A stretch of DNA of 64,000 bases from assembly GCA_012932865.1 (NCBI GenBank), contig SAXG01000001.1, positions 671,693 to 735,692 on the forward strand, read 5' to 3'. The stretch comes from Amylostereum areolatum. Lineage: Eukaryota > Basidiomycota > Agaricomycetes > Russulales > Stereaceae. The position numbers and the translations under genes were made by a program. Positions 46,117 through 59,459 of the stretch are shown here, piece after piece (position 1 is the first letter of the stretch; every line of letters starts with the position of its first letter). The notes below the pieces were generated by a model that was not told the DNA's origin, made no database searches, and saw only the letters and a list, made by a program, of their open reading frames with translations.

Positions 46117-49100
46117 ATGTCCCACCCTGACGCCGAGAAAGTCTACGACGGCGTGGATGTCGAGAAACATGATCCCAAGTGGTCTGGCAGCGACGAGGTG
46201 CTTTGCTTTCTCTCCTTTCCTCAAGATCATGCTCACCTTTCCTTTCCTTCTCTAGGCACTGCCGGTTGGGGACTTGGCCGACGATCCCAACTTTGACCCC
46301 GGCGCTGTCGCGTTTGAGGATGACTCCCCCTATCCCGAGGTTCGGTCTGCGGTCGCCAACACTGACGACCCCTCCATGCCCGCGGGCACCTTCCGCGCCT
46401 GGGTCATCGGCTTGATCTGGGCGATCATCATTCCCGTACGCTTTCCGCCTGGGTGTCATGCTATGTCGACATTGAACGCTTGCATTCTAGGGTGTCAATC
46501 AGTTCTTCTTCTTCCGGTATCCTTCGGTTACGATTTCCACGGTACGGATTTCTCAGTCTTCGTTAGCTCACCCTCAGCTCCTCATGCTACGGATCCTAGC
46601 TTGTGCCCCAGCTTCTATCGTTCCCCGTCGTCAAATTGTGGGCTGCCTGGGTGCCCCAGGTCACCGTCCTCGGCGTGTCTCTCAACCCCGGCCCTTTCAC
46701 CATCAAGGAGCACGTCATCATCACCATCATGGCTACAGTCGGTTCCTCATCTGCGTACGCTACGGACATCATCGCTGTCCAACGCGTGTTCTATAATCAG
46801 TTCCCCAACTTTGGCTGTGAGTCGCTTTCTTGGAGACGCCCTGTGCACATAAATCTTATCCTACTCTATAGACCAATGGATGTTGGTTATGTCAACCCAG
46901 CTGATTGGCTTCTCGATCGGTGGCCTTTGCCGTCGTTTCCTGGTCACCCCGCCGTCCATGATCTGGCCCGTCAACTTGGTGTCAGCCACGCTGTTTAACA
47001 CCCTTCATCACAACGCCACCGCGGGTGATCAGGCGCGTGGAGGCATTTCGCGCGAGCGTTTCTTCCTCTACGTCTTTGTGGCGTATTTCATCTACAGTAA
47101 GCATATTCGCAATTGCGAAGGTGCCATTTTCGCTGATGGAGTCTCAAATCAGATTTCCTCCCTGTATACCTTTTCACGGCCCTGAGCACTTTCGCCTGGG
47201 TCACTTGGATCGCCCCGAACAACATCAAGATCAACCAGCTGTTCGGCACCACCCACGGCATGGCCATGAGCTTGATCACGTTCGACTGGGCTCAGATATC
47301 CGTACAACGGCAGCCCGTATGTTCACTGTCTATGGCTTGCGAATCATACTGACCCGCTCGCGTTTGCGTAGGCTTCCCGTTCCCTTCTGGGCCGCCGCCA
47401 ACATTGGTGCCGCTATGGTCATCTTCTACTGGATCGTTACGCCCATCCTCTACGTGAGTTTTTTTCGGGACCGTCTTAGCATGCCGAGGCTGAGACCTCT
47501 ACCAGTACACCAACACCTGGTACTTCGAGTACCTGCCTATGGTGTCTAGCAGGTCCTTCGACAACACGGGCCACAGGTACAACGTCACTGCCATCGTCCA
47601 GCCCAGCGGCAACATCGACGAGGCGGCATACAAGGCATACAGTCCCTTGTTCATCCCGTGCGTGCTCATTCCTGCACCGCTCTTGACCTTGGCTCATGTT
47701 CTTTCCCGACAGTGCTGCCTTCGCCGTCTCCTACGGTCTCTCATTTGCGTCGATTACCGCTACCCTCACACACACCATCCTGTACTACCGCAAGCAGCTC
47801 TGGACCCAGGCTCGCCGCTCCATCAGCGAGCAGCCGGATATTCACGCCCGTCCTCATGTCCGTCTACCCTCAAGTGCCTGAGTGGTGGTATGCTATCATC
47901 TTCAGTGAGTCAAACCCTCCTCCTCTCGTCTAATGTGTGTTGACTCTCTCTCTAGCCGTTATGTTTGTGTTCGGTGTCGTCGTTATTGAGGTTTGGGATA
48001 CCGGCATGCCCGTGTGGGCCTTCGTCCTTGCCCTTTTGATCTGTGAGTGCACTACTCTGTTGTGTCGTGTACAGTTTGCTGACTTGTTGATCTAGCGCTC
48101 ATCTACACGATCCCAATCGGCATCATCCAAGCCATTACGAACCAGCAAGTTGGTTTGAACGTTATCACCTGAGTTGATTATCGGTTACGCCCTCCCTGGC
48201 CGTCCCTATTGGTACGTCCCAACCTGATCCGAGCTCGATCGTATGTCTTACGGTAATGCTTTTCAGCCATGATGTTGTTCAAGACTTGGGGGTACATCAC
48301 GATGGCGCAGGCGTTGACCTTCACCTCGGACTTCAAGCTTGGTCACTACATGAAGATCCCTCCGCGTCAGATGTTCTGGTCTCAGGTCGTCGCGACTGTC
48401 ATCGCCGGAACGGTTCAGCTGGCTGTCCAGGCTTGGATGTTCACCAACATCGAGGGTATGTGCGAGGACGGCCAGGCCGACGGCTTCACCTGCCCCAGCA
48501 CCACCGTTTTCGGCACCGCCTCCATCATCGTACGCTCTCCCTTCGACACTTGTTGTTCCCTGCTTTACTAACACGCTGCCTTTACAGTGGGGTGTCATCG
48601 GTCCCGCCCGCCAGTTCTCCAAGGGCCAGCTCTACTACGGTCCTCACGTTCTTCTTCCTCGTCGGATTCCTCGCCCCCATGATCCAGTACATCCTCCACA
48701 AGACGTTCAAGCTCAACTTCCTCAAGTACGTCAACTTCCCGGTCATCTTCACCGGTACCGGCAACATGCCCCCCGCGACCCCGCTCAACTACGTGCCGTG
48801 GGTCATCATGTGCTACATCTTCAACCACGTCATCCGCCGCCGTCACTTCAACTGGTGGTCGAAGTACAACTGTACGTCTTCCATATTCCCTCCGCGCTGG
48901 ATACGCGTCTAACCGGTCTCTTTCTGCAGACGTTTTGTCCGCGGGTCTCGACTCAGGTTTCGTCATCGGATCGCTTCTTATCTTCTTCTGTCTCCAATAC
49001 CCCAAGAACGGTACCATCGGTCTCACGACCATCCAAACCTGGTGGGGCAACAAGGGCGCGTTCGATACTGCTGACGTCGCGGGCACTCCGTGGAGGTCGC

Positions 49101-49138
49101 TCGCAGAAGGCGAGACATTTGGGCCTACTTCGTGGTAG
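46117..49138 (+). CDS. Oligopeptide transporter (OPT family), five frameshifts
   Basis: Fourteen exons (46117-46197, 46256-46435, 46491-46541, 46600-46816, 46872-47096, 47153-47316, 47372-47453, 47506-47657, 47713-47904, 47956-48042, 48096-48211, 48267-48529, 48588-48871, 48930-49138) give the equivalent of 765 residues. An acidic N-terminus of about 70 residues precedes a polytopic core. OPT signatures are complete: the NPG motif in GVSLNPGPFTIKEH and KIPPRQMFWSQ towards the C-terminus, plus GTGNMPPATPLNY. The family co-transports tetra/pentapeptides or glutathione with protons at the plasma membrane. +1 shifts occur at about 47302, 47852, 48170, 48207 and 48642, each inside conserved sequence. 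With all five removed, every splice phase agrees. Confidence 0.88.
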
Positions 49139-49724
49139 AGGGTTCTAGGATCGGGATGTGTATTATTGTTTTATATTCTTAATAAGGTCGTCTGTCGTGT
49201 ACATCAGTTGCAATCTACGTGTACCTAGAGCAACTTGCACCATATGCTCATTCCACTCGCTGTGAAACCAGTTTGATGTTGAGCCGGAAAAAAAACTGCA
49301 TGTACGGAGCGCGTCTGCTATCGATCTGGCGATTGACATTGGAGGCGTATATACTATAAGTTATACGATGTTAAAGACATCCGAGCTTGGTTGAGATCCA
49401 CGCCTTCCTAGATACTAACTTCGCAGAATGACTCTTCTTGTAGCATACATCATACGTGATCGGCGTGTCTGAATTGATGCATGGTATACATGAGATGGGC
49501 TCGGGACAAACGGGGGATCAAAAGTGCAGGAATACAGCGCGTCTTCAGAAAGCGATGCCGATGGAAGGGTATAAAGGTATATCGGGTGAAAGCGTCATCA
49601 CGGTTGTAAGGGGGTGCGTGCTAAAGTAGAGTTATAGTTCATGAACGGGCCAAAGAACAGGCCAAGTACGATTACAAGTAAGCAAGCACGGCAACAAAGT
49701 TCAATAACAATGCAGGTCTCGTTA
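49139..49724. other. Spacer between convergent genes
   Basis: 586 bp between the OPT and DUF3712 stop codons. AT-richer than its surroundings. No gene is seen. Confidence 0.5.
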
Positions 49725-52700
49725 TCATGCAGAGGCGGAGGGGAACGGGAGCGAAACTGCTGCCGCCGATGAGGTGGCAGGAGTGTCTTCAACGGACGCC
49801 GTCGTCTCAGCGGCTGTGGGTTGCGCTGAGGTTACTTTCGGCGTCGGCAAGGCGGTTTCTGATGCCGCCACGGTAGAGGACTCTACTGAAGCAGTGATTT
49901 GGGCCAAGGAACCCTCTGCACTGGCAGTCGACGCCGCACTGCTTGCGCCGCTGGTAGACGTGGAGAGGTGACCTGCTAACGACGCACTAAGCGTCTTTGC
50001 CATAGACTTGAGTTGGTCGAGGCTTGTGACTCCCAAGATGTCGAGGGTATAGGAGGTGGGGACATTTGGTTGCGTGAGATGCAGCCATGGAACCGCATAG
50101 CCTCCTTCTCCGACCCTACATATGCAAGTCAGCGTGCTATGAAGAGTAGCCTCAGCGCGTAACTCACTGTGCCGTCGATACCGCGAAGATGTCCAACTTG
50201 CCCAAAGGAATGATACCGAGCGAACCGAGAGCCCCCTGAGTCAGCAAGACGTTGCCGAATGTCCCCGAGTTCACGGTACTGTGTGGTGGCACAACAAAGT
50301 TATCGAAGGATTGTGAGAACTGAGCGTATGTTACGCCGTCCACCCCACTGTCTGCCTGAGAGAATGTGATGACCAGAGGCGCATCTAGGGGATTCGTCAC
50401 CTGAGCGGAAGTTAGCGGTGAGGAAGGTAACACGGAAAACCCAAGCGTACATCGAAGTTGACGTTGACCAGGTTCGTCACCAGACTCTCGAGAGTGATGA
50501 AAACATTGACATGCGAGATGATAGGAGCAGAATTCAGCGCTGTGGTCATTGTTGTGAGCAGACCGTCCTCCCATTCCAAACAAACGATGCAAGCTCACCT
50601 TGAAGACTTGTGCTCAAAGAGATGCCTTCCAGGCCCGGAAGAAGGGATGCATACGGCGAGCTAGATGGGTCGCCTTTTACTTCCAAGGGGATATGGTCGT
50701 CGCCTTGAAGGAAGTCTGAGAGGAAGCTCTGAGCAACGGTATCGTTTGCGTTGTCAGGCATATAATGGAACTCCGAAGCTACAACGTTCTCGCCGGGGGC
50801 AAGGTCAAGTTTCTGATAAAGCACGGTGAATATCTCGTTAAACAGATATTCGCTGACACTCACGTCGATGGTCGCGCGACCCAACTTGGTGTCCTTGTAG
50901 ATCACAGAGAACGAGAGATCGTTGGTTTGCAGCGAAACATTTGACGGGTTTTGAAGCGTGGTCGTGAGCGTCGTCCGTATGTATTCGTTACCGCCGTTGC
51001 CGCCACTACCCACGACAGAGACATTGTTCAGACCTGCAGTTCCTCCAAACGCATTGATACCTATGACACGCGTCAATTGAAGAACAAAAATGAATATCTT
51101 AATTTCGACATACCACTGATGGTAGTAGAAACATTGAATGGGATGTCTGCCGATGGGAACGTCGCCGATGGTTGTGCGCGCCACGACATCCGCGGATCCC
51201 TTCAGTTCCCACTCCACCGTAGAGGTGTCCGTGACACGACCGAAGAAGGAAGAGAAAGCGTCATTGTTCAAGGACTGTAGTGTCTGGTTGGAGAACGTGA
51301 TCGGCAGGTCTGCCACGTTGCCAGTCGACACACCGCCCACGGTATCTGACGTCGGTAGTTTCAGCTACAACTGGCATCAGTGTCGTGCAAAGTTACGCAG
51401 ACAATAGCGGACATACTTCCGCGAAATCGCCGTTGTCCGCAAGGGTGATGTCCTGGGAAGACTGCACGACCTGGAGTGAAAACCCGAACGGGTTCTTATA
51501 TTGTGCCAAAGTGTGCTGCGAGCTAGCGAGTGGCGCGAAGGCCTCGCCTTGATCGGTCATGACCACGCTCAAGTCCGAGATAGTGATGGACTCGATGATC
51601 TACGGCTGAAGGTAGACTATCAGTATAAGTTGAGATCCTCATTTGGCGATCATATTCACCGTGAACACCTGTCCGGGAAGGGTCACATCCAGCTCCAGGG
51701 TCTTGAATGCAGTACTCAACCAGTTGACGGGGCCGCCAGCGCCAGAGGGCTGTACGGAGTCACCCTTCACCTTCAAAGTCTGGTTTTTGCCTGCCAGATA
51801 GTCCGTGAAAAGTTGTCCGATGGTGTTGAGGTCATCTCCACTTTGAGGCACGATACGACCAGAGAGATGAGTCTTGGTGGTAGTCTCTGGAGCAAGGACA
51901 AGATGATCTCCGGATAATGCTATCGCGAAGGCGTCAGCGATGATTAAGTGACGAACGGGTCGACTTACGTCCAACCAATGCATCCTGGAAGAAGGAGATG
52001 AACCCAACAGTGCCCAAGTCGATACCGAGCTCTAAAGCAAGCTTTAGTACATTCAACCCACACAAAGGATATCACGCACGGGCGGGAGAAGGAATGTCGG
52101 AGTCCGTCTCGATATGAATACCACCGGCAGGATCGTCAGACGGGAGCTGGAAGTTGCTAATCGTGACGCCTGGAAGATTGTTGAATGCCTTGAAGGACAC
52201 ATCCTTTGTGAGAGAGACGCCGTCGAAAATTGTTCCCAGGGCCGTGACGCGAAGCTTGTCGGTCGAGATTGTCCATGTGAATTCGGGCTGGTGCAGTAGG
52301 AATGTCGCAAACGAAGTGAATCTGAGAATGAAGAAGGTGAGTATGGTTGGCGATGAGAAGAGAGATCACGTACTGATCGTTATCCGTGATAGTGAGATGT
52401 GCGTTGGTCTGGAGGTTGGGGATACCCGTGGTAGCGGCGGCGCACACTATATTGACGACTCGTGAGTGGTGTACAAGGAACCGAGGGACTACACGCACAG
52501 TCAGGAAGCTCGATTTGAGCAATGTCATGACCTTGCCAAGTGACGCTGGAAGAATATTCAGACCACCGGCACGCGAGTAAAACAGATAGCCTTACGTGAC
52601 TGGTTCCACGAAGCTAATGGCGGCATCCAGTGGTCCGATATTGGTCAAAGAGCCTTCGAGAGCTAGATCGAACCCAGTGTTCGAGATGTTGCTGCGTCGC

Positions 52701-55700
52701 TGGAGGTCAGCATCCGACTTCTTGTCCGCAGCAAGGTTGGCACATACGTGATATTTGCCGCATTGAAAGTCAAGTTAGATCCAGTAACCAAAGTCTGTAC
52801 GATTGGCGGCGCAACAGCTCCGATGAGATAAAGGGCCGTCTCATCCGTCTAGATCGAGACAAATTAGCAAAAGTTCATAGGACAGCACAAATTTACGCAC
52901 CACCGCGGTAACATTGTACTGCTTGAAAGCCAGATCCGTCGGGACTTCAACGCAAGATTAGAGCCAGGTTATACTAGAGATGTGGGGGACTTACAATCGT
53001 CGAGCCTGACAGAACTCTCGACATCCAAAGTCACCTGAAGATCCTTGAGTGCGCCGAGAATGGCACCATCCGCATCGAATTGTTTTCCGCTGTATTGAGA
53101 CATGCACAGGTTAGTACAATAGACCGAAGTCAGAGCCAAGGAAGAAACGAACCTAACACAAGTCGGTTTACTGGTATCGACGCTGGTATCGATCTATAAC
53201 TCCCTTAGCTTTGCGGGGGCTTGATAGAATTCAAAAGACATACCGGCGGATGGAAGTCAGGGTTCTGCACGACGATTGCAAACAGTTCCACCAATGGTCC
53301 AAGATCAACACCATTAGTTTGGGCTCCGCTAATAAGGAGCTCGATGATCGTGAGCGGATCGGTGTTGAACTCAAATGGAAGAGTCGGCGACGTGATATTG
53401 GAATGGCCATCTGCGTGGATAGGAGACGAAGAAACGTCGACATGGTCGATCTTTCCCAGCGTCAGGTTTCCGTGCGTCGTCGTGGCCGAGACTACGAGCA
53501 GGTTGATGCTCGCCGTGAAAGGGTTATCTAGCTCAAAGGTCGTAGATGCGAGCTTCTTCTGCACGATGTCCAGAGGGAACTTCAACGCAGCGGTCGGGAT
53601 CAGGTTTTGGTGGATGGCTGGGATCGTGACCGGCGACAAGTCGATTTCGGACAACGCTAACTCGAGGGAATCGATTGGGGTGCTGTGATCGTTTCCTTTG
53701 ATGGTAGTGTCGGATGGAACACCTTGAAGGTAGTTCTCAAGCAGGAGTTGTCCAGTCGGCACGGCGTCTCCTTGAGGCGAGTAATGCACGTCTGATCCAG
53801 GACCAATTCAGTTCTGCTATCGTCGCGCAGAAGACAATCGGACTGACCGATAGCGTAGGTTCCATTGCCAGGTACGATGAGAATGTTACTCTGCAAAACA
53901 TTGAGCTTATGCACTTGGGATTTAAAGATATTTCTTACGATGTCCGATGTGCCAATGGTTTTGTCCCTGTAGGTGAATGTGAGAAACTGTCGCCGACCGT
54001 GCATCAAGATAAACTGACTTGAATATGAGACCAAAGGCGACGTCCCCTGCCCCAATTGTGATGTTGCTAAAGGACTCGAGTCAGTACGGCAGCGAAAGCC
54101 ATTAAGACGATGACGATAACAGACCTTGGGTTATACAATGACGCGTTGACTTTGATGAGCAGGTAATCCGAAAACCCATGATTGACGTCCAGGTCAGAAA
54201 CGAGTTGCACTGGCTTGGAATTTAAACCTTGCAGCCCAGCAATGGAAGTCCCCACAGCGAACTCGATGTCCTGCAAGCGACAGCAGGCCAACGGCCGTTG
54301 AAGCGTCCGCTGTAGCCACGCCCGATAGTTCCAAGCTCTGGTTCGCCGAAGTCGTCGTCGATGCGAGGAACTGCTGGAAAGCCGAATGATCATCGCTAGA
54401 TACGGCGAAGGGCACGTCCGAAAAGCCAAGGTGAATGATGCGTTTTTCGACCTCGGTCGTACTCGGTCCTTTGGGAATGATCAACTGTGCGAAGTTCTGA
54501 CCGCCCGTCCCGACGGTGATATTCTGTTCGAGAGCTGTGATATCAACAGGGAAGTCGAAGGGGATACTGAATGAGGCAGTCGTGTCACTGCTGCTGGTTG
54601 ATGGTCCGTAAGCTGAATCTTCCGAGAAGCGAAGGTCGAGCTCGTTGAGGTTGATTGTCCGGATGACGTTTAGCTTGCCCTGATTCGGGAGAACCGTCGA
54701 GATAATGAGGCTCTTGATACCCTCGTTCAACCAAGTGACCTAGCAGAAGGTCAAAAAGGTGACTACACAAGAACACGGTCCACACACATCACTAGGACCT
54801 GCGCTATCGCCGTAGACCGAAACACTGTTATCCATCCCATGAATGAAACGATTGAAGATTGTAGACACGTCGTCGAGGCCAGTCTGCGACGACTGGGGAA
54901 TAAGACGGCCGACAAGGGCCAAAGGCACGGTAGACTGAGCAGCCAAAGTGAAGCTCTGGTTCGATGCCGCCGGCCCAATGTTGGTATCACCGAAGAAGTT
55001 TTGGAAAGCAATAGAGCTAAGGTCGATGCCGACTTGCGACGGCTGTATCGATCCCAGTGGAAGTCAGCTACATCATCGACTCGGGGGGTGGGGGGTGCGT
55101 ACGTTTGTGACGGACGTGTCCAGCGTGAGGTGGATTCCACCCGCCGGGTCATTAGCGGGGAGGTCGAACGAGTTGATTGTTACACCATTCTTCAACGAGT
55201 TCATTCCCTTCAGTATCACCTTTTTGCTGGGAAGAGAGATGCCAGAGACGGAAATGCCTGAGGGGAGTAGGTTAACACTGCACTCTGATACCCCAGAAAA
55301 TGTCTTACCGAGAGCCGATACTGAACAGGAGGGCCAGAGTGAGTACATATGTATGGCCATGATAATAAACTAACATACCAGTCAGATTTTCACCCGTAAT
55401 ATCCCATTCGAAAGATTCTTCAGTGAGAAGGGTCTATCGAAAGAATCGTTAGCAACGCATTGGATTGGATATGTATCGCAGCTAAATACGTGCCCTGGTG
55501 AAATCGGTGAGATGGTCCACGTCCGAGACGTTGAAAGCAGCATCCACATTGAATTCAGCTCCCACGTCGCCAGTGACGTTGATGTCAGGCATCTTGATAG
55601 AGCCCAGTGCCTTCCCGGACCAGTTGATAGTGAGGCCGTTTCCAAACGAGATGATCGCATCGACTGGAAGTGAAGATTAGCTGTTGACATCTACGCCGGC

Positions 55701-58700
55701 ATAGAAAGCTCCTACAAGGTCCGGACTGGGTGATCGAGCCAGAAAGCTTGGTGCCAAAGGAGTTCTGCTTGACGTCTGATATGAGGACTGTGCTCACCCT
55801 GTCCCGAGATCAGTAGTCATACGTATAAGATAGTAGACTATCATACCCCAGGGCACTACCGGCAACAATTTTCTGGACGATGGGCTGAGCCAATATCGGT
55901 AAGATCAAGTTGAGGCTCTCGTCGGTCTTCGTCGGCACGGCGTTTTGGGTGTACTGCAATGTGGTTTGATAGTCACCTAATCAAAGAAATGAGGATGATC
56001 GTGTGCCGAGCGAGACCAATCACTTACCAATGGACACGCCCGTTGTAAGCACGACGTCCGAGGTCAACTGCTTGAACGCCTTGTCAACGAAGGAGGGGAG
56101 GTTGAATCCGCTGTGAACAGCAATCAACCGGGAAAGCGCGCAGAAAATACAGGCATACGTACGTGTAGATGTTATCCCTCCGACCGGACTGTTGTGGTAT
56201 TGCCAGAAGTCGACAGGTACTGGTATCCACCAAGCGCGACGATGCCGTCCAATTGCTGGGTGCTCAACCCGGCCTCTTGAGCCAAGAAACGTGTGACTGT
56301 AAATAGCGACTCCGGATCCATGTTCATGTCGAAAGCCAAGTTTGGAGACGTGGATGTCGAGTTCCCGCTCGCCGAGAAGTTCGTGCTTGTCTGGATGGTG
56401 CCAAGTTGGATTCCCCGCGCGGAAACCGTCGACTGAATCTGGGTGATGTCCAAGCCCGCCGTGAACGGGTTGCTGAGAGCGACGGTCACATGAGAGATGT
56501 TGTCGGCATGTCCAGTGGTGGGAAGCACTGTGTATGTAAGTGAGCAACTATATATGCAGATAGATCCCGTGTACCAACCTTCTAGGGCGGCACTCGAGAG
56601 CAAGTCGGTCGTAAGACCGGGAAGCGTCACATCAAGCTGGAGAGTCTTCAACGCCTGCAAGAGGGGAGCAATTTGTGTGCTGTTGTCATAGCCGGCAATG
56701 TGAATAAGGGTATCTAGATATCGATGTTAACGCAGCCGGCGAGACTGAGCAAACGTGACGTACCCTTCTTTCCCACGAAGTCGTTTAAGGTTTGTTGACC
56801 TTCGGGACTATTATTCGGCTGCAAAATAGCTGTTAACCCTAAAATTCGAAGGGGAAGGTAGCAAAGTTCGTACCGAAAAGGTCGAATGCGTAGAGACGTT
56901 GTTGTTGCCCATGGCCAGCGTCAAGTTTGGCATGATCGTCAATCCCAAAATGCCTGCGCCTTTCGATAGTTGAAGCTCTGAAGAAAGACCTGCGTGAGTC
57001 TCGTCTTCACCGGTAAGCTTTACCACATACGCAAGTCGCCCATGCCAAGTTTGAGGTTCGATGGATTCTCAATGGAAACTGCGATATGGTATCAACAGTT
57101 GTCGTAGTACGAAGAACGTGCCAGGTCTTACCTTCGATGGCAAGGTTGATGTGGTCCGAAGTTCCACCTACGACGTCAACGGAGTCAATCGACACCAAAT
57201 TCCGCAACCCTTGGAGACCGGACAACCCAGAGGTGACGTTGAAGTTGATAGGATCCAATGTGATCCGGCCAAGGCTCAGGTTTGCAACTGTATGTGCATG
57301 TCCTTGCAGCTGGAAGCTCTCTTGATCAAGGTCGGTCAGATCCGTGTCTAAAAGACAAGATAAGTCGAGTTTTATGAGACAATGGAAAAGGTAACGTGCT
57401 GAATTGTGAAAAATGGGAACGACTATCGTCAGGAATAATCATGGGAGTATCGGCAATTGTGATATTGATCGTCCCCTGCGTGTTGGTCTCGCTCAAAACG
57501 TGGATATCTGAAGTAGACGCGCCGAGCGGCTAGCAAGGGCAACCATAAGCATGGGCAACCATCTGGGGGAAAGGTCTTCGCCGTACCGTCGATAACTGAG
57601 CAACCGCGGTACCATTCTTCACGATACTGAAAGAGTTCATGATCTCCCCAATCTCCAGATTGAAACCGAATGGGAGTTCTGTATGGATGTTTGCGTCATG
57701 GACGATCTAGTGACAAAAGCTGTGCGAACATACGCATCGATGCCTGCACGGACCGCGTGTTTGCAACTGGAGTCCACATATCTTCCTCTGAGAACGCGAT
57801 GTCGAAGTTGCCGATACTGATGGCCTGGATCGGGTTGATCGGGTTAGGCGACTGGAAGGGGACATTCAGTTTCAGCGCATGCAGGCCTTTGCTGAGCCAC
57901 GAGATGGTTGTGTTATCGTTCTGCAAAGTGGAAAGGCCTTGTGCAATGACAGGGGATGACTCGAAATTCAGGTATCGAGTGAAAAGATCAGACACGATGG
58001 CCAATTCGGAATCAGAGCCGTTATGAGGGACGAGCACACCGGCGAGCGTGATATTGTTCAGTCCAGGGGTCTGTAGGAATACGCATGAGGCGATGCCATA
58101 TGAAACAAGTGGACTATGACTTACAATCGACGTGTTGAAGCCGGTACCCACCCCGAGGAAAACACCGTTGTAGGTCAAATTGAACACGACGGTACCGAGG
58201 CCCAGTTGGAAAGGACTGTATGTTGGCGTGAGCTATGTCCCGCTTTTACTAGAAGATCACACACCTAGGGTTGTTCAACTGTGTAACCGTAACAAAATTG
58301 ATACCGCCCTCGGGAGAGTCGCTAGGCATCTGGAAGTCCAGCAGGCGCACATTATTGTCGAAGTTGTTGATCCCTAAAAGCGGTCCAGTCAACTGACGGA
58401 TACAAATAGGACGACGAAGTGGACCATTTACCAGGCAATGTTAGCTTCTTGTCGAACTTGATCCCTTTCGTCAGGGGAAGTTTCAATGCGCGCACAGCTA
58501 GGTTGGGAGTGCGGAGAATCCATGTGAAGTTCTCGGTGGTGATCATCGACTGAGTAAATGAGCCAAACGCATCCTCGTCCGCGACATCGAATGACGTCGT
58601 CTGGTTGATGAACGCAAGCTTGTTCTTCGACGAAAGAGGGGTAAACCGAGTTCTGCCAATATGGATCTCATCCGTTCCATTGAGCCAAAAGATGTCGATC

Positions 58701-59459
58701 GGCTCTGGGAACTGGATAGAAGCCGAGAAAATGCCTGTGTGCGTGACCTTCACGAGTGTCAGACGCATATCATGCACGTATGTATACGCGAAATGTCACT
58801 CACGTAGCCGTTGATACCCAGCGTAAACCTGTCGGCGAGTCATCAGAAACGTTCGATGATAAATGACCACCACAACGTACGAGCCATTTGTGGGCTGATT
58901 TATAGCGACCGTGTCCACATTGAGCTCGGACACATCGACAACATGTTGGGCGATAGCGTGGATGACGGGGTATAAGATGATGAACAGGAGAGCAATGGAG
59001 ACAAGCGCGACGAGGGCTTGAGAGATCAGGAACCAACGTTTCTTGTAGAATGGCGTGCCCTCAGTAACCGGGCTGGCAAGAGTTGCTGGTGCGGTTCCGC
59101 CTTCTGCCCTATCTCCACCCGCAATAGCACCCGCACCGTGTGTTCCTGCCCCGCCCCCGCCCCCGCTCCCCGCATCGTCTTCTCCGCCAAGTGCCAGCCC
59201 GACGGGTATACCTGCGGGAGTCGTTCGGGCAACCGGAACACTTTCAATGGAATCGTGACCTCCATGACTGGTCGACGGGGCTGCACACAACCATTGTAAC
59301 GCATAAGTCAGCAAGGATGTGTTGAACGTCGCGTAGACGTGTCGAACGCGTTACGGAGGGCTGTGAAATACACGCACCGGTCAAGTTAGCGGCGGACGCA
59401 TTGGGGTCGGCGAAGGGATAGTCCATGGATGGACGAGGTTGCCGGTGAAGCTGCTCCAT
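49725..59459 (-). CDS. Giant type II membrane protein with repeated DUF3712-like units
   Basis: A 9.7-kb minus-strand gene of several dozen short exons. The start (59459, MEQLHRQPRPSMDYPFADPN) and first exon (59459-59378) join a second exon encoding a Gly-rich region, then one transmembrane helix at about residues 112-135 (FLISQALVALVSIALLFIIL). A very long extracytosolic part follows with DUF3712-type pattern (SELNVDTVAINQPTNGSF, LGINGY, LDFQMPSDSPEGGI). I count six recognisable unit hallmarks, near 58.0, 56.8, 54.85, 53.75, 51.85 and 50.75 kb, for instance GRIVPQSGDDLNTIGQLFTD. The protein ends in a Ser/Thr/Ala-rich tail. DUF3712 proteins are fungal membrane or vacuole-associated proteins of unknown role. 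One +1 shift is seen at about 54277. Internal exon borders were not all resolved, and a split into two genes is not excluded. Confidence 0.75.

Noticed and set aside
47140..47170. Apparent extra base at the exon 5/6 junction of the OPT gene
   Set aside because: Exon 6 starts at 47153 in phase with exon 5 and reads directly into FLPVYLFTALSTF, so no shift is needed.
18562..49138. Treating the frame breaks as unrecognised introns
   Set aside because: At each break the conserved residues on both sides are adjacent, leaving no room for an intron of even 40 nt.
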